Origin: RYN-230 sp963770545
GTDB taxonomy: Bacteria; Actinomycetota; Actinomycetes; Streptosporangiales; Streptosporangiaceae
Reading direction: 5' to 3'
Length of the DNA stretch: 64,000 nt
NCBI GenBank assembly: GCA_963770545.1
Contig: CAVYQF010000011.1
Location: 1-64,000 of the forward strand
Positions within the stretch are counted from its first letter, which is position 1. The number at the start of each line of letters is the position of its first letter. The notes below the pieces were generated by a model. It saw only the letters and a list, made by a program, of their open reading frames with translations, ran no database searches and was not told where the DNA came from. Shown here piece by piece: positions 42,185-51,154 of this stretch. The translations under genes were made by a program, and so were the position numbers.

Positions 42185-43069
42185 GTGAGAGAACCGCCCC
42201 GCCTCGCGTCGATCCATATCTATCCGCTCAAGGCGGGGCGCGCCGTCGATCTGAGCGAGTCCGCCGTGGAACCGTGGGGCCTGGCCGGTGACCGCCGGTG
42301 GCTCGTGATCGACAGCGCCGGCCGGTTCGTCAGCCAGCGCGAGGAACCGGCGCTGGCCCGGGTCATCGCGGTGTACCCGGCGGCCGGGGCGGGTCAGGTG
42401 GCTGCAGGCCGTTCCCGGCCGGGCGATGCGATCACCCTGTCCGCCGCGGGGGGGCACCCGCCGCTGAAGGTCGCGATGCCGGGAGCGGCTGACGACACCG
42501 AGATGGTGCCGGTGGCGGTCTGGGGGTCCAGGGTCCGCGCCGCGGCCGCGGGCAAGGAAGCCGACGAGTGGCTGGGCCGTCTCCTGGACCGCGATGTCCG
42601 CCTCGTCTACCTGGACGATCCGACGCGCCGGGAGGTGGATCAGGACTACGGGGACCCCGGTGACCGGGTGAGCTTCGCTGATGGCTACCCGCTGCTGCTG
42701 ACCAGTGCCGGCTCGCTGGCGGCGCTCGGCGACTGGCTCGCCGAAGACGGCCATCCACCGGTCCCGATGAACCGGTTCCGGCCGAGTGTGGTGGTCGCAG
42801 GCGCCCGGGCCTGGGCCGAGGACGGCTGGCGCCGGATCAGGATCGGCACCGTTACCTTCCGGGTGGTCAAGCCGTGCGGGCGCTGCGTGGTCACCACCAT
42901 CGACCAGGCCACCGGGCAGCGCGGCCGGCAGCCCCTGAAACTGCTCGGCCGGCGCCGCCGGTTCGGCCAGCAGCTGGTCTTCGGGCAGAACATGATCCCG
43001 GACGCTCCGGGCCGCATCCGGGTCGGGGACCCGGTCCGGGTCCTGGAACGCCATCCGCCCGCCCGGTGA
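42185..43069 (+). CDS. MOSC-domain protein with N-terminal beta-barrel domain
   Basis: The 294-residue protein starts at GTG 42185. It has the MOSC_N domain (LASIHIYPLKAGRAVDLSESAVEPWGLAGDRRWLVID) and a MOSC domain (FRPSVVVAGARAWAEDGWRRIRIG, VVKPCGRCVVTTID). The conserved cysteine in PCGRCVV is the residue used for sulfur or molybdenum-cofactor chemistry in mARC-like and MoCo sulfurase proteins. The C-terminus FGQQLVFGQNMIPDAPGRIRVGDPV is standard. Probably detoxification of N-hydroxylated or related compounds, by analogy. Confidence 0.9.
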   Translation: MREPPRLASIHIYPLKAGRAVDLSESAVEPWGLAGDRRWLVIDSAGRFVSQREEPALARVIAVYPAAGAGQVAAGRSRPGDAITLSAAGGHPPLKVAMPGAADDTEMVPVAVWGSRVRAAAAGKEADEWLGRLLDRDVRLVYLDDPTRREVDQDYGDPGDRVSFADGYPLLLTSAGSLAALGDWLAEDGHPPVPMNRFRPSVVVAGARAWAEDGWRRIRIGTVTFRVVKPCGRCVVTTIDQATGQRGRQPLKLLGRRRRFGQQLVFGQNMIPDAPGRIRVGDPVRVLERHPPAR

Positions 43070-43117
43070 GCCCGGCACTCCACGCCGGGCCGCCGGTCCG
43101 GGGCTGATAATCGGCTC

Positions 43118-43439
43118 ATGACCGGGTTCGTTCCGCACGCCGTCCCCTACGCCACGGTGGCGGTGGCCGCACCTAGCTCACCCGAAGCCCGTGCGGTGCT
43201 CACCGCCTACTTCCGCGACATCGTCAGCCGGCATCACCGGCGTGCGGCCACGCCGGGCGAGGTCCGGGCGGCGATGGCCGCCGAGCCCAGCGCTGACCTC
43301 GGCCCGCCGCATGGCCTGTTCCTGCTGGCCCGCCGGGGCCGAGGCCCGGCAGCTTTACACCACGAACGGCTACCAGGAAGTAGCCCCCGTCAATGACGGC
43401 CGCTTCGCCGATCACTGGTACGGGAAGATCCTGAGCTGA
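43118..43439 (+). pseudogene. GNAT acetyltransferase with internal deletion
   Basis: The first ~75 residues from ATG 43118 are a GNAT N-terminus (VPYATVAVAAPSSPEARAVLTAYF...GPPHGLFLLARR). The last ~30 residues of a GNAT (ARQLYTTNGYQEVAPVNDGRF...HWYGKIL, stop at 43439) follow directly in another frame. The centre that holds the acetyl-CoA loop RxGxG, about 65 residues or 200 bases by comparison with the family, is missing. The join is in a GC-rich run near 43330-43355. The literal reading frame stops at 43396. The product cannot be active. Confidence 0.8.
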
Positions 43440-43472
43440 GTCCCGCACGGGATGGGCGCCCGAAGGTGCGCG

Positions 43473-43661
43473 TCAGCGCGGCCGGGGGGTGGTGAGGTCG
43501 CGGGCCTGCGTCTCGGTGAGGACCCGGGCGATCCCGACGGACGTCCAGGTCGAGCTCTCCTCGAGTTCGTCACGGAGCACGGCGGCCTGGTACTCGATGG
43601 AGACCGGGCCGATGGCCACCAGGTCAGACTTCTCGTTCTTCATGATCAGCATGAAGTTCAC
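43473..43661 (-). CDS. small hypothetical protein (62 residues)
   Basis: The frame from GTG 43661 encodes MNFMLIMKNEKSDLVAIGPV...VLRDELEESSTWTSVGIARVLTETQARDL, a plausible alpha/beta mini-protein with normal composition and fewer arginines than background frames. GAGAGAGGA lies about 12 bases upstream of the GTG. It is close to the GNAT remnant and convergent with it. No family recognised. Confidence 0.55.
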   Translation of the reverse strand: MNFMLIMKNEKSDLVAIGPVSIEYQAAVLRDELEESSTWTSVGIARVLTETQARDLTTPRPR

Positions 43662-43776
43662 CGGTCAGGTCCTCTCTCGGGCGATCCGGAGCCCTGGGTG
43701 GCCAGGTGCCATCCGGCCAGGCACCGCGGGCCTGGCGCCGGCGATCACGGCTCATGCTAGGGCGATGCGTCCCGGC

Positions 43777-44565
43777 CTAATCCCTGACCGCGACGAACAG
43801 GTAGCGGTTGAGGCTGAAAAAGTAGCCGGGGCCCAGCCCGATAAGGTCGCTGGCCCAGGCGGCGAGGTCATCGGCGGTCATGTCGCTGTGCCGCGGCACG
43901 AATGCGGCGATGAATCCGATCAGCCCGGCGCTGTAGGTGTCCGGGTCATAGCCGGCGTTCAGCAACGGGATCGCCGCCCGCTGGGTGACCGAGAAGCCGG
44001 CCTCCCCCAGCAGCCCGGTGAGCCGCCTCGGCAGGTAGGGGTCAGCCAGGTGGAGGTCCCAGGCGGCGAGCACGCGGCGCATCCGGTCGTCGTCGCCGGA
44101 CCGCCAGACGATCGAGTCCCAGTCGGTGTCGAGCACCAGCAGCCTGCCCCCGGGCCGCAACACCCGCCAGGCCTCGGCCAGGGCGGCCGGCACGTTCTCG
44201 ACGTACTCATACACCTGGGTCGAGGTGACGGCGTCGAACGAGCCCGCGGCGCAGGGCAGCGCGGTCGCCTCGCCGGCGCTGAACTCGACCGGGGCCGAGC
44301 CATCCGCCCGCGGCCGGGCGCGGGCGATGGAGAGCATGCTCGGGCTCGGGTCGACCCCGGTGACGGATCCCCCGGGCCCGACCTCGGCACTCATCTCGCA
44401 GGCCAGGAAGCCCGGTCCCGATCCGATGTCGAGCACATCCTCGCCGGGCTTCAGGCCGAGGGCGGTGCGAATGACCTCGCGCTGGCCGGATACGTCGGGT
44501 GTGGTGTAGGTCGCTTCGACGCGGCGCGACGTGGCCTCATCGAACTGCATAGCCGGGCTCCTCAC
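43777..44565 (-). CDS. class I SAM-dependent methyltransferase
   Basis: The 262-residue enzyme has the glycine-rich motif I DVLDIGSGPGFLACEMSAEVG, motif II VTGVDPSPSML, the acidic/catalytic-loop PVEFSAGEATALPCAAGSFDAVTSTQVYEYV, and the ubiE-like AWRVLRPGGRLLVLDTDWDSIVW. These place it in the UbiE/Coq5-like group. The substrate is unknown. It is divergent from the WS/DGAT gene across ~190 bases with a palindrome. The true start may be residue 6 (MQFDEATSRRV). Confidence 0.88.
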   Translation of the reverse strand: MRSPAMQFDEATSRRVEATYTTPDVSGQREVIRTALGLKPGEDVLDIGSGPGFLACEMSAEVGPGGSVTGVDPSPSMLSIARARPRADGSAPVEFSAGEATALPCAAGSFDAVTSTQVYEYVENVPAALAEAWRVLRPGGRLLVLDTDWDSIVWRSGDDDRMRRVLAAWDLHLADPYLPRRLTGLLGEAGFSVTQRAAIPLLNAGYDPDTYSAGLIGFIAAFVPRHSDMTADDLAAWASDLIGLGPGYFFSLNRYLFVAVRD

Positions 44566-44688
44566 GACATTCTCAGGCGGGCCGGGGCCAGGCCGGGCCC
44601 AGGCCGCAGCCCTGGCCCGTGGTCACTCTAACCAGGACAAGCGCAACAGCCGAGCCGGGGGACAGCACCCTTAAGTGGCGGTACGTAT

Positions 44689-44701
44689 AGTACTGAGTAC
44701 T
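44689..44701. promoter_or_regulatory. 13-bp palindrome AGTACT-G-AGTACT ahead of the WS/DGAT gene
   Basis: Two AGTACT hexamers flank a single G, giving a near-perfect 13-bp palindrome at 44689-44701, in an AT-richer stretch. The position 50 bases before the preferred GTG start (44753) fits an operator. A GTG at 44675 would place it inside the coding region, which argues against that start. Confidence 0.45.
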
Positions 44702-44752
44702 GAATGTGTTCAAGAGGGCACGGCGAAGTTCGGCGTAGGGGGTGCGTCGGCG

Positions 44753-46132
44753 GTGCTGGGTACGGGGGAACGGCCGGATGAGGCTGGCCTGGATGCGGGG
44801 GCCCGGCCTCTGTCCCGCGAGGACCTCAGCATCCTCGCGCTCGAGAACGAGACCGTGGCCGGGCACACCTGCAAAGTCATCCTCCTGGATGGTGCGGTTG
44901 ATCCCGGGTCGCTGCGTACTTCCATCAGCGGGCGGCTGCCTCGCGCCCCCATGCTGGCGATGCGGCTCGGTGAGATCGATGGCGCCCCGTGGTGGGTGCC
45001 GGCCCCCCAGGTGGACCTGGCCGCTCACGTCGTGGAAGTGCCCGGGTCCGGGGCGGGGGACGAGGCCGGGTTCAGGGCCACGGTCGCGGGCATCTTCGCC
45101 CAGCATCTGGACCGCTCCCGGCCGCTGTGGCGGATCGACGTGATCCCCCGGCGGCCCGGCGGCGGGAGCGCGCTGATCTGGCGTGTCCACCATGCCCTGG
45201 CCGACGGCCTGACGGCCATGCGGATGGCCAGCGCCGTCCTGTGGGATGAGGCGCCGGTCGCCGGGGCTGAGGCGCCGGTCGCCGGGCCGCGTACCACCCG
45301 CACGCGATCACGGGCGCCGAGGGCGCCGCGGACGGCCCGGCCGGTACCGCAGCACCGGCTGGCCATGCTGCTGGCCGCCGCGCGGGAGGTGCCGCAGCCC
45401 TGGCTGCGGTCGCCGTTCGACGGGCACATCGATGCGCGGCGGGAGGTCGCCTTCAGCACGGCCGGGCTCGAGGAGCTGCACCAGGTGGCGGCCGCCGCGG
45501 ACGGCGCGACCGTCAACGACGCGGTGCTGACCGTGGTCGCCGGGGGGCTGCGGCGCTGGCTGGAGGCTCATCACGGCCATCTCGGCGCGGTCCGGGTGAA
45601 AGTGCCGGTGAGCCTGCACGCCCTGCCGCCACCGGAGCCGCCGCCTGGGCCGCCCCCCGGTGGCGATCTGGCCCAGCCCGGCAACCGCGATTCGTTCTTC
45701 TGCCTCGACCTGCCGCTCGGCTCGGCCGACCCGATCGAACGCCTCGCGGCCATCAGCCACACCACCCGGGCCCGCAAACAGGGCCACGACGCCCAGCACG
45801 TTGACGCGCTCATGCGCGAACTGGCGAACAGCCCGCGGCTCAGCCGCTTCGCCGAGCACGTCCTCGCGCATCCCCGGTCATTCGCGCTGAACGTTTCCAA
45901 CGTCCCAGGCCCCCGCCGGCCCATCTGCGTGCTCGGGGTCCCGGTCCGCGCGCTGTATTCGCTCGCCGAGATCGGCGAGCGCCACGCCCTGCGTGTCGCG
46001 GTGGTCTCCCTGGCCGGCACCCTGAACGTCGGGCTGGTCGCAGACCCGACCCTGCTGGCCGATGTCGGCGACCTGGCCGGTGACATGCAGGCCGAAGCCG
46101 ACGAGCTGATCGGCCGCCTGCCGCGCCCCTGA
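44753..46132 (+). CDS. wax ester synthase/diacylglycerol acyltransferase (WS/DGAT) family
   Basis: The 459-residue product has the acyltransferase active-site motif HHxxxDG as HHALADG (in WRVHHALADGLTAMRMASAVL), the N-terminal LSREDLSILALENETVAGHTCKVILLDG, the WS/DGAT segment GATVNDAVLTVVAGGLRRWL, and the C-terminal NVSNVPGPRRPICVLGVPV (the PLW/NxSNVPGP box). It uses acyl-CoA to make wax ester or triacylglycerol storage lipid. GTG 44753 is preferred, GTG 44675 possible. It complements the acyl-CoA genes at 25-30 kb. Confidence 0.9.
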   Translation: MLGTGERPDEAGLDAGARPLSREDLSILALENETVAGHTCKVILLDGAVDPGSLRTSISGRLPRAPMLAMRLGEIDGAPWWVPAPQVDLAAHVVEVPGSGAGDEAGFRATVAGIFAQHLDRSRPLWRIDVIPRRPGGGSALIWRVHHALADGLTAMRMASAVLWDEAPVAGAEAPVAGPRTTRTRSRAPRAPRTARPVPQHRLAMLLAAAREVPQPWLRSPFDGHIDARREVAFSTAGLEELHQVAAAADGATVNDAVLTVVAGGLRRWLEAHHGHLGAVRVKVPVSLHALPPPEPPPGPPPGGDLAQPGNRDSFFCLDLPLGSADPIERLAAISHTTRARKQGHDAQHVDALMRELANSPRLSRFAEHVLAHPRSFALNVSNVPGPRRPICVLGVPVRALYSLAEIGERHALRVAVVSLAGTLNVGLVADPTLLADVGDLAGDMQAEADELIGRLPRP

Positions 46133-46186
46133 CCGGTGCCCTCGGTAGCGGGCAGAACCGGGCGCCCAGCCGATTAGCATGATCTT

Positions 46187-46936
46187 GTGAAGCCCTTCCT
46201 GCTGCTGGCCACCCGTCCCGAGGATGCCGCCGCGGACGACGAGTATGACCTGTTCCTCCGGTTCGCCGGGCTCAGCGAAGGGGACCTGAGGCGGTGCCGG
46301 CTGGAGCAGCGGGCGCTTGGACGCCTCGACCTCCGGGACTGGTCGGGGATCCTGCTCGGCGGCGGCCCGTTCAACTCCAGTGACCCCGAGACGTCGAAAT
46401 CAGCGGTCCAGCGACGGGTCGAGGCCGATCTGCGCGCCGTGCTCGACCAGGTGATCAGGGACGACTTCCCGTTTCTCGGGGCCTGCTACGGCGTCGGGGC
46501 CCTGGGCAGCCACCAGGGAGCCGAGGTCGACCGCCGGTACGCCGAACCGGTCGGGACGGTCACGGTCACGCTCACCCCGGCGGGCCAGCAGGACCCGCTG
46601 CTATCCGGGCTGCCCGCCGCGTTCGACGCGTTCACCGGCCACAAGGAGGCGATCAGCCGGCTTCCGCAGCACGCCGTCCTGCTGGCCAGCTCGCCCGGCT
46701 GCCCGGTCCAGGCGTTCCGGATCGGCTCCCGGGTGTACGCCACCCAGTTCCATCCCGAGCTGGACGCGGCCGGGCTGTGTACCCGGATCGACGTCTACAG
46801 GCACGCCGGGTACTTCCAGCCTGAGCAGGCGGACGAGCTCAAGGCCCTGGCTTACCGCAGCAACGTCGTCCACCCGCCTGACGTCCTGCGCCGTTTCGTC
46901 CACTCGTACACCCGCGCCGGCGCGGCTGCGTCGTAG
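46187..46936 (+). CDS. class I glutamine amidotransferase-like protein (GMP-synthase-type domain)
   Basis: The 249-residue single-domain protein has the nucleophile in PFLGACYGVGALG (C100) and the catalytic dyad partners in YATQFHPELD (H189, E191), a complete triad. It uses the GuaA-like amidotransferase fold without a synthase domain. Free-standing relatives act as deglutamylases or amidotransferase subunits, and the partner is unknown. GTG at 46187 starts the family-like MKPFLLLATR. Confidence 0.88.
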   Translation: MKPFLLLATRPEDAAADDEYDLFLRFAGLSEGDLRRCRLEQRALGRLDLRDWSGILLGGGPFNSSDPETSKSAVQRRVEADLRAVLDQVIRDDFPFLGACYGVGALGSHQGAEVDRRYAEPVGTVTVTLTPAGQQDPLLSGLPAAFDAFTGHKEAISRLPQHAVLLASSPGCPVQAFRIGSRVYATQFHPELDAAGLCTRIDVYRHAGYFQPEQADELKALAYRSNVVHPPDVLRRFVHSYTRAGAAAS

Positions 46937-46953
46937 CCCGCCCGGCACCGGTC

Positions 46954-47919
46954 ATGGGACTTCGTGGTGCGAACACCGTCACCGCGGCCGGGCATCGCCC
47001 GTCCCGCCGCGCCGTCCTGGCGGGTGGCCTGGGGCTGGCGGCCGTGGCGGCCTGCGGGGCGGGCGGGTATGAGCTCGTGCAGAACGGGACGCTACCTGGC
47101 CGGTACCGGCTGGCCCGCCTGACCGGCGCCTGTGAACTCGCGCCGGCGCCGCTGGCCGGGCCGCTGCCGTCCCGGCAGCAGGTGTCGTTCCACTCCGCCT
47201 ACCGGCGCCGCGACGTGCAGATGGTGACGCTGATCCCGGCCGCGGCGGCTTCGCCCGCCGGGCTCGGCGTGGTCATCGCGCTGCACGGGTCGGGGGGCAG
47301 CCCGGCGACCCTGGCCCCGGGGCTGGCGCGGGCGATGAGCCGGGCGCGGGTGACCCAGTTCGCGATCATCTGCGTAGACGGCGGGGAGACCTACTGGCAC
47401 AAGCGCGCCGACGGCGACGACCCGGCCGGCATGATCGTGCACGAGGTCCTGCCCCGGGCCGCGGCGGCTGGGCTGCGCACCGGGCGGATCGGCATCGCCG
47501 GGCTGTCGATGGGGGGCTACGGCGCGCTGCTGATCGCCGAGCAGTGCAGCACGACCGCCGGGCCGCCGGGCGGCGGCCCGGCGATCGCGGCCGTCGCCGC
47601 GCTGTCACCGGCCGTCTTCGCCAGCTATGACGACGCCCGCGCCGCCAACCCCGAGGCCTTCGACGGCGCGGCCGACTTCACCCGGAACGATGTCGTCTCC
47701 GGCTTGCCCGCGCTGCGGCGCGTGCCCGCCTTCATCGCCTGCGGGACCGACGACCCGTTCCAGCCGGAAGCGGCGCTGCTGCGGTCCCGCCTTGCGGCCC
47801 TCACCCATCATCCGGTGCCGGGCGGAATCATGCCGGGGTGTCACGACGAGTCTTTCTGGGTGCGGCACTGGCCCGCGGCCCTGGAATTCGTGGGTGCGCA
47901 TCAATCTCCGGGATTCTGA
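46954..47919 (+). CDS. exported alpha/beta-hydrolase (esterase) with Tat/lipoprotein signal
   Basis: This 321-residue protein carries the twin-arginine start SRRAVLAGGLGLAAVAACG (residues 17-35), whose cysteine (C34) is a plausible lipidation site. The hydrolase domain shows GVVIALHGSGGSP, the nucleophile elbow IGIAGLSMGGYGALL, ACGTDDPF with the likely Asp, and PGCHDESFW with the likely His. It belongs to the esterase/PHB-depolymerase-like group acting outside the membrane. It follows the amidotransferase by 17 bases on the same strand, and its stop overlaps the convergent membrane protein by 19 bases. Confidence 0.88.
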   Translation: MGLRGANTVTAAGHRPSRRAVLAGGLGLAAVAACGAGGYELVQNGTLPGRYRLARLTGACELAPAPLAGPLPSRQQVSFHSAYRRRDVQMVTLIPAAAASPAGLGVVIALHGSGGSPATLAPGLARAMSRARVTQFAIICVDGGETYWHKRADGDDPAGMIVHEVLPRAAAAGLRTGRIGIAGLSMGGYGALLIAEQCSTTAGPPGGGPAIAAVAALSPAVFASYDDARAANPEAFDGAADFTRNDVVSGLPALRRVPAFIACGTDDPFQPEAALLRSRLAALTHHPVPGGIMPGCHDESFWVRHWPAALEFVGAHQSPGF

Positions 47920-48434
47920 GCCGCGGCCGGGTCGTCGGGCGGGAGGGGGCCGTCAGTGACCTCGTCGCCGGAATCGGCATCGATGATTGGCACCGGGTCC
48001 AGCCCGATCCTTTCGGCGATCCGGGTGAGCAGGACGTCCTGCGCGGCGAGGTGCCCCTGCACGTGCGCCACCTCATGCAGGGTCGCGCTCGCGTCGTGGA
48101 ACGTCGCCTCGGCGCGCTTATCCGCCGCTTCCGCCTGCACGTTCTGGCCCACCATGATGACCGACAGCAGGACCAGCTGCAGGAAGGTCTGCGCCACCCA
48201 GGAGACGAGCGCGGCCGGGCCGGACCGGATCGCAGCCGGCAGGCTGATCAGGTCGAACAACGCGAACGCATAAGCGCACCACATGCTGCCCACTACCTTG
48301 GTGATGAGCAGCGCGACTTTCGTGTTGAACCGGTTTATCGCGCTGCCCCGGGGCAGCAGATCAGCCACCCTCACCGGGCTTTCAGCGCGCCGCGCGGCAA
48401 TACGTGGATGGCGGATGTGCTGGTATATCGCCAT
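47901..48434 (-). CDS. DUF1003-like membrane protein
   Basis: The 177-residue protein (ATG 48434, GGAAGGTC upstream) has a basic N-terminus, two helices (LLITKVVGSMWCAYAFALFDLI, ALVSWVAQTFLQLVLLSVIMVG) and the QNVQAEAADKRAEATFHDA segment that recalls the QNRQAERDR motif of DUF1003 proteins. A coiled acidic tail follows (DPVPIIDADSGDEV, Pro/Asp-rich). Function unknown. Two earlier Met codons could add five residues. Confidence 0.75.
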   Translation of the reverse strand: MAIYQHIRHPRIAARRAESPVRVADLLPRGSAINRFNTKVALLITKVVGSMWCAYAFALFDLISLPAAIRSGPAALVSWVAQTFLQLVLLSVIMVGQNVQAEAADKRAEATFHDASATLHEVAHVQGHLAAQDVLLTRIAERIGLDPVPIIDADSGDEVTDGPLPPDDPAAAQNPGD

Positions 48435-48601
48435 GACCTGACCTTCCATTCATCGGCCGGGCCCTCGTGCGGGCGGCGGGAAACTCCGCCAGGGTAGCCG
48501 GTTTCGAGCTGGCGAAATGCCGGCCAGCTACCGGTCAGCCGTCAGTCAAACTGGCGGGGTATACACGGTGGGGATGGCCGCGGGAACGAGAAGAGCAACC
48601 G

Positions 48602-50027
48602 GTGACGGATCTGTGCGCGACTGACGCGGTGACCCTGGCGGGCATGCTCCGCCGCCGGGAGGTGTCCGCCCGCGAGGTCGCCGCCGCCCACATCCAGCGG
48701 ATCGAGGATGTGGATGGCGCGGTCAACGCCGTGGTCACCCGGACCTTCGACGCGGCGCTGGACCAGGCGGCCCGGGCGGACGAGGCGCTGGCCCGCGGGG
48801 CGGAGCCCGGCCCGCTGCACGGCCTGCCGGTGGCGCACAAGGACCTGCACGACACGGCGGGCGTGCGCACCACCTACGGCTCTGTCCTGTTCGCGGATCA
48901 TGTGCCGGACCGGGACACCCTGGTGGTGCAGCGGATGTCGCAGGCCGGGGCGATCAGCCTGGGCAAGACCAACACCCCGGAGTTCGGGGCGGGCTCGCAC
49001 ACGGTCAACCCGGTGTTCGGCGCCACCCGCAACCCGTACCACCTGAGCCGCAGCGCAGGCGGGAGCAGCGGGGGTGCGGCGGCGGCGCTGGCCGCCCGGA
49101 TGATCAGCCTGGCGGACGGCAGCGACCTCGGTGGCTCGCTGCGCAATCCGGCCAGTTTCTGCAACGTGACCGGGCTGCGGCCCTCGCCCGGCCGGGTGCC
49201 CTCCTGGCCCGTCACCGACGTCGCGGACGTGCTCGGAGTGGAGGGGCCCATGGGCCGCACGGTCGCCGACGTCGCGCTGCTGCTGTCCGTGCTGTCCGGC
49301 CCCGACCCGCGGGTGCCGCTGGCGCTGGACGCGCCCGCGCCCCGGGTCCCGCCTGATCAGATCGCCGGGCTGCTGGCCCGCGACCTGCGGGGCGTCAAGG
49401 TCGCGTGGAGCGCAGACCTGGGCCTGCCGGTGGAGCCGGCGGTGCGCGACGTGCTCGCGCCGGCCCGGCAGGTACTGGCCGGCCTGGGCTGCGAGGTGAT
49501 CGACGCGGCCCCGGACCTCTCCGGCGCCGATGAGGTGTTCCGGACCTGGCGGGCGTTCCGGTTCGCGACGGCCTTCGGGCCGCTGCTCCGCCGGCACCCC
49601 GGCCAGCTGGGCCCCAACGTGACCTGGAACACCGAGCGCGGGCTGGAACTCAGCGTCGCCGACCTGAGCCGCGCCACGGTGCTGCACGCCGCACTGGCCG
49701 GCCGGGTCAGCGCCTTCTTCGAGTCGGTGGAAGTGCTGGCCTGCCCCGTCGCCCAGGTCGTGCCGTTCGACGTCACCCTGGACTGGGTGCACGACATCAA
49801 CGGCGAACCGCAGCGGACGTACCTGGACTGGATGGCCTCGGCCTACCTGATCTCGGTCACCGGGCTTCCGGCCATCTCTGTGCCCGGCCGGCTTCACCCC
49901 GGACGGCCTGCCGGTCGGGCTGCAGCTGGTCGGGCGCCGCCGGGCGGACTGGCCGCTGCTGCAGGTGGCGCACGCCTTCGAGACCGCCACCGGGCACAGC
50001 CGGGTCATCCCGCCGGTGCTGCGTTAG
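48602..50027 (+). CDS. amidase signature family enzyme, 3' end frameshifted
   Basis: From GTG 48602 the protein has the Ser-cisSer-Lys triad regions: the lysine in LPVAHKDLHDTAG, AGGSSGGAAAALAARM, and DGSDLGGSLRNPASF. It hydrolyses an amide or acyl-amide of unknown identity. After GLPAISVP an extra C in tgCCCgg near 49883-49885 shifts the frame. The family tail AGFTPDGLPVGLQLVG...LQVAHAFE...VIPPVLR continues in the next frame to a stop at 50025-50027. As read, the protein has a foreign 45-residue tail to 50056. Nearly all catalytic residues are before the break. Confidence 0.88.
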
Positions 50028-50030
50028 CGG

Positions 50031-50505
50031 TCACCGGGTCCGCTGGAAGAGCCTGACCGCGAGCCAGCCCGAGGCGCAGGCCAGGGGCAGCTCGACGAGG
50101 ACCGCCTCGGAGACCGCCAGCGTGTGCTCGAGGCCCGGTGCCGACGTGCACACGTCGAACCAGGCGTCCACCATCAGCAGCGCGCCGCCGGCCGCAGCGG
50201 TCAGGCAGGCGCGGGAGTCATCCCGGGCCAGCAGCGCGGCGGTGGCCAGCGCCGCCAACGCCTCAGCGGCGTCCAGGCCGGTCCAGGCCAGCGACCAGTG
50301 GTGGGCCTGGGCGGTGCGGGGCAGCGTGGCGCTGAGCACCACGCACCAGGGCACCAGGAAGCCGCCGACGGCCAGGGCGGCCAGCCGGGCCCGGCGCAGC
50401 GCGGCCGGGGAAAGCAGAGCGGGGGAGGACCGGGCGAGCCGGGCGGGCCGGGACGGTATTGGGCCTGGCTGGTTCGCTGCGGCGGAGCGTCGTCTGGGTC
50501 GGCAT
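50031..50505 (-). CDS. small membrane protein, probably frameshifted near its start
   Basis: The clear part is ALAVGGFLVPWCVVLSATLPRT...LDAAEALAALATAALLARD...AAAGGALLMVDAWFDVCTSA...LAVSEAVLVELPLACASGWLAVRLF, four helices of a familiar actinobacterial membrane protein. In that frame no start codon exists upstream except an internal GTG at 50354. A good ATG with a GGTGAGGG site lies at 50505 in the next frame (MPTQTTLRRS), so a one-base change near 50415-50445 (a G-run) probably joins them. It is divergent from the ArsR-like regulator across a large operator, so it is a likely target. Function unknown. Confidence 0.65.
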
Positions 50506-50520
50506 GACCCTCACCGTAGA

Positions 50521-50584
50521 GTTACAGAGAAAGTTATGCAAACAAATTTCTGCAGGGAATTTAGTGCAGAGAATTCTCTGTAAC
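50521..50584. promoter_or_regulatory. complex inverted-repeat operator between divergent genes
   Basis: This AT-rich 64-bp block fills the gap between the minus-strand membrane gene and the ArsR-like regulator. The outer arms GTTACAGAGAA (50521-50531) and TTCTCTGTAAC (50574-50584) are a perfect 11-bp inverted repeat. A 14-bp perfect palindrome CAGAGAATTCTCTG lies at 50567-50580, and an inner pair AATTTCTGCA/TGCAGAGAATT overlaps it. The half-site CAGAGAA recurs. It is a strong candidate binding site for the adjacent regulator acting on both genes. Confidence 0.8.
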
Positions 50585-50602
50585 CCTGGTAGGCTCCGGG
50601 CC

Positions 50603-51154
50603 ATGGCGATAACTCCCCGTCGGGTGGTGGGCGACGCCAGCCGCTGGAAGGCCATGTCGCATCCACTGCGCCGCGAGATGCTGCGTCACCTCGACGAGCA
50701 CGGGCCCGCGACGTCCACCACCCTGGCTGAGGCCCTGGGCGAGAACACCGGGACCACCAGCTACCACCTGCGGGTCCTCGCCGACGCCGGGGTTATCGAA
50801 GAGGTGCCGGAGCGGGCGAGCGGCCGGGAGCGATGGTGGCGCACGTTTCCCGTGGACCACCGAGAGCCCGACTACGACACGCTCAGCGCCGAGGAGCGCG
50901 CGGCGCTGGATGAATGGCGCGCCCAGCAGATTCCGGGCGAGCTCGAGCTGGTCAACCGCTTCATCCGGGACGTCCGCCAGCACGGCCCGTGGGCCAGGGC
51001 CTCCCGGGCCGGCGGCTTTTACACCGTCGGGGACCTGGAGGCCCTGCACGACGAGTACGTCGCGCTGTTGCACAAATACGGGCACTCTGCGCAGGACGCG
51101 CCGCCCGGGGCCCGGCCCATGCAGCTGCGGATGTTCTACATCCCCGACGAATAG
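50603..51154 (+). CDS. ArsR-like winged-helix transcriptional regulator
   Basis: This 183-residue protein starts at ATG 50603 with CCGGG-type spacing. It has a winged HTH (DASRWKAMSHPLRREMLRHLDEHGPATSTTLAEALGENTGTTSYHLRVLADAGVIEEVPE, the HTH_20 pattern) and a C-terminal helical part (VNRFIRDVRQHGPWAR, LEALHDEYVALLHKYG). No metal-binding cysteines are visible, so it probably senses something other than metal. It overlaps the convergent DUF1707 gene by 19 bases at the 3' end. Confidence 0.88.
   Translation: MAITPRRVVGDASRWKAMSHPLRREMLRHLDEHGPATSTTLAEALGENTGTTSYHLRVLADAGVIEEVPERASGRERWWRTFPVDHREPDYDTLSAEERAALDEWRAQQIPGELELVNRFIRDVRQHGPWARASRAGGFYTVGDLEALHDEYVALLHKYGHSAQDAPPGARPMQLRMFYIPDE

Noticed and set aside
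46187..46936. GMP synthase (guaA)
   Set aside because: Only the amidotransferase domain is present at 249 residues; the ATP pyrophosphatase part is missing, so it is not named guaA.
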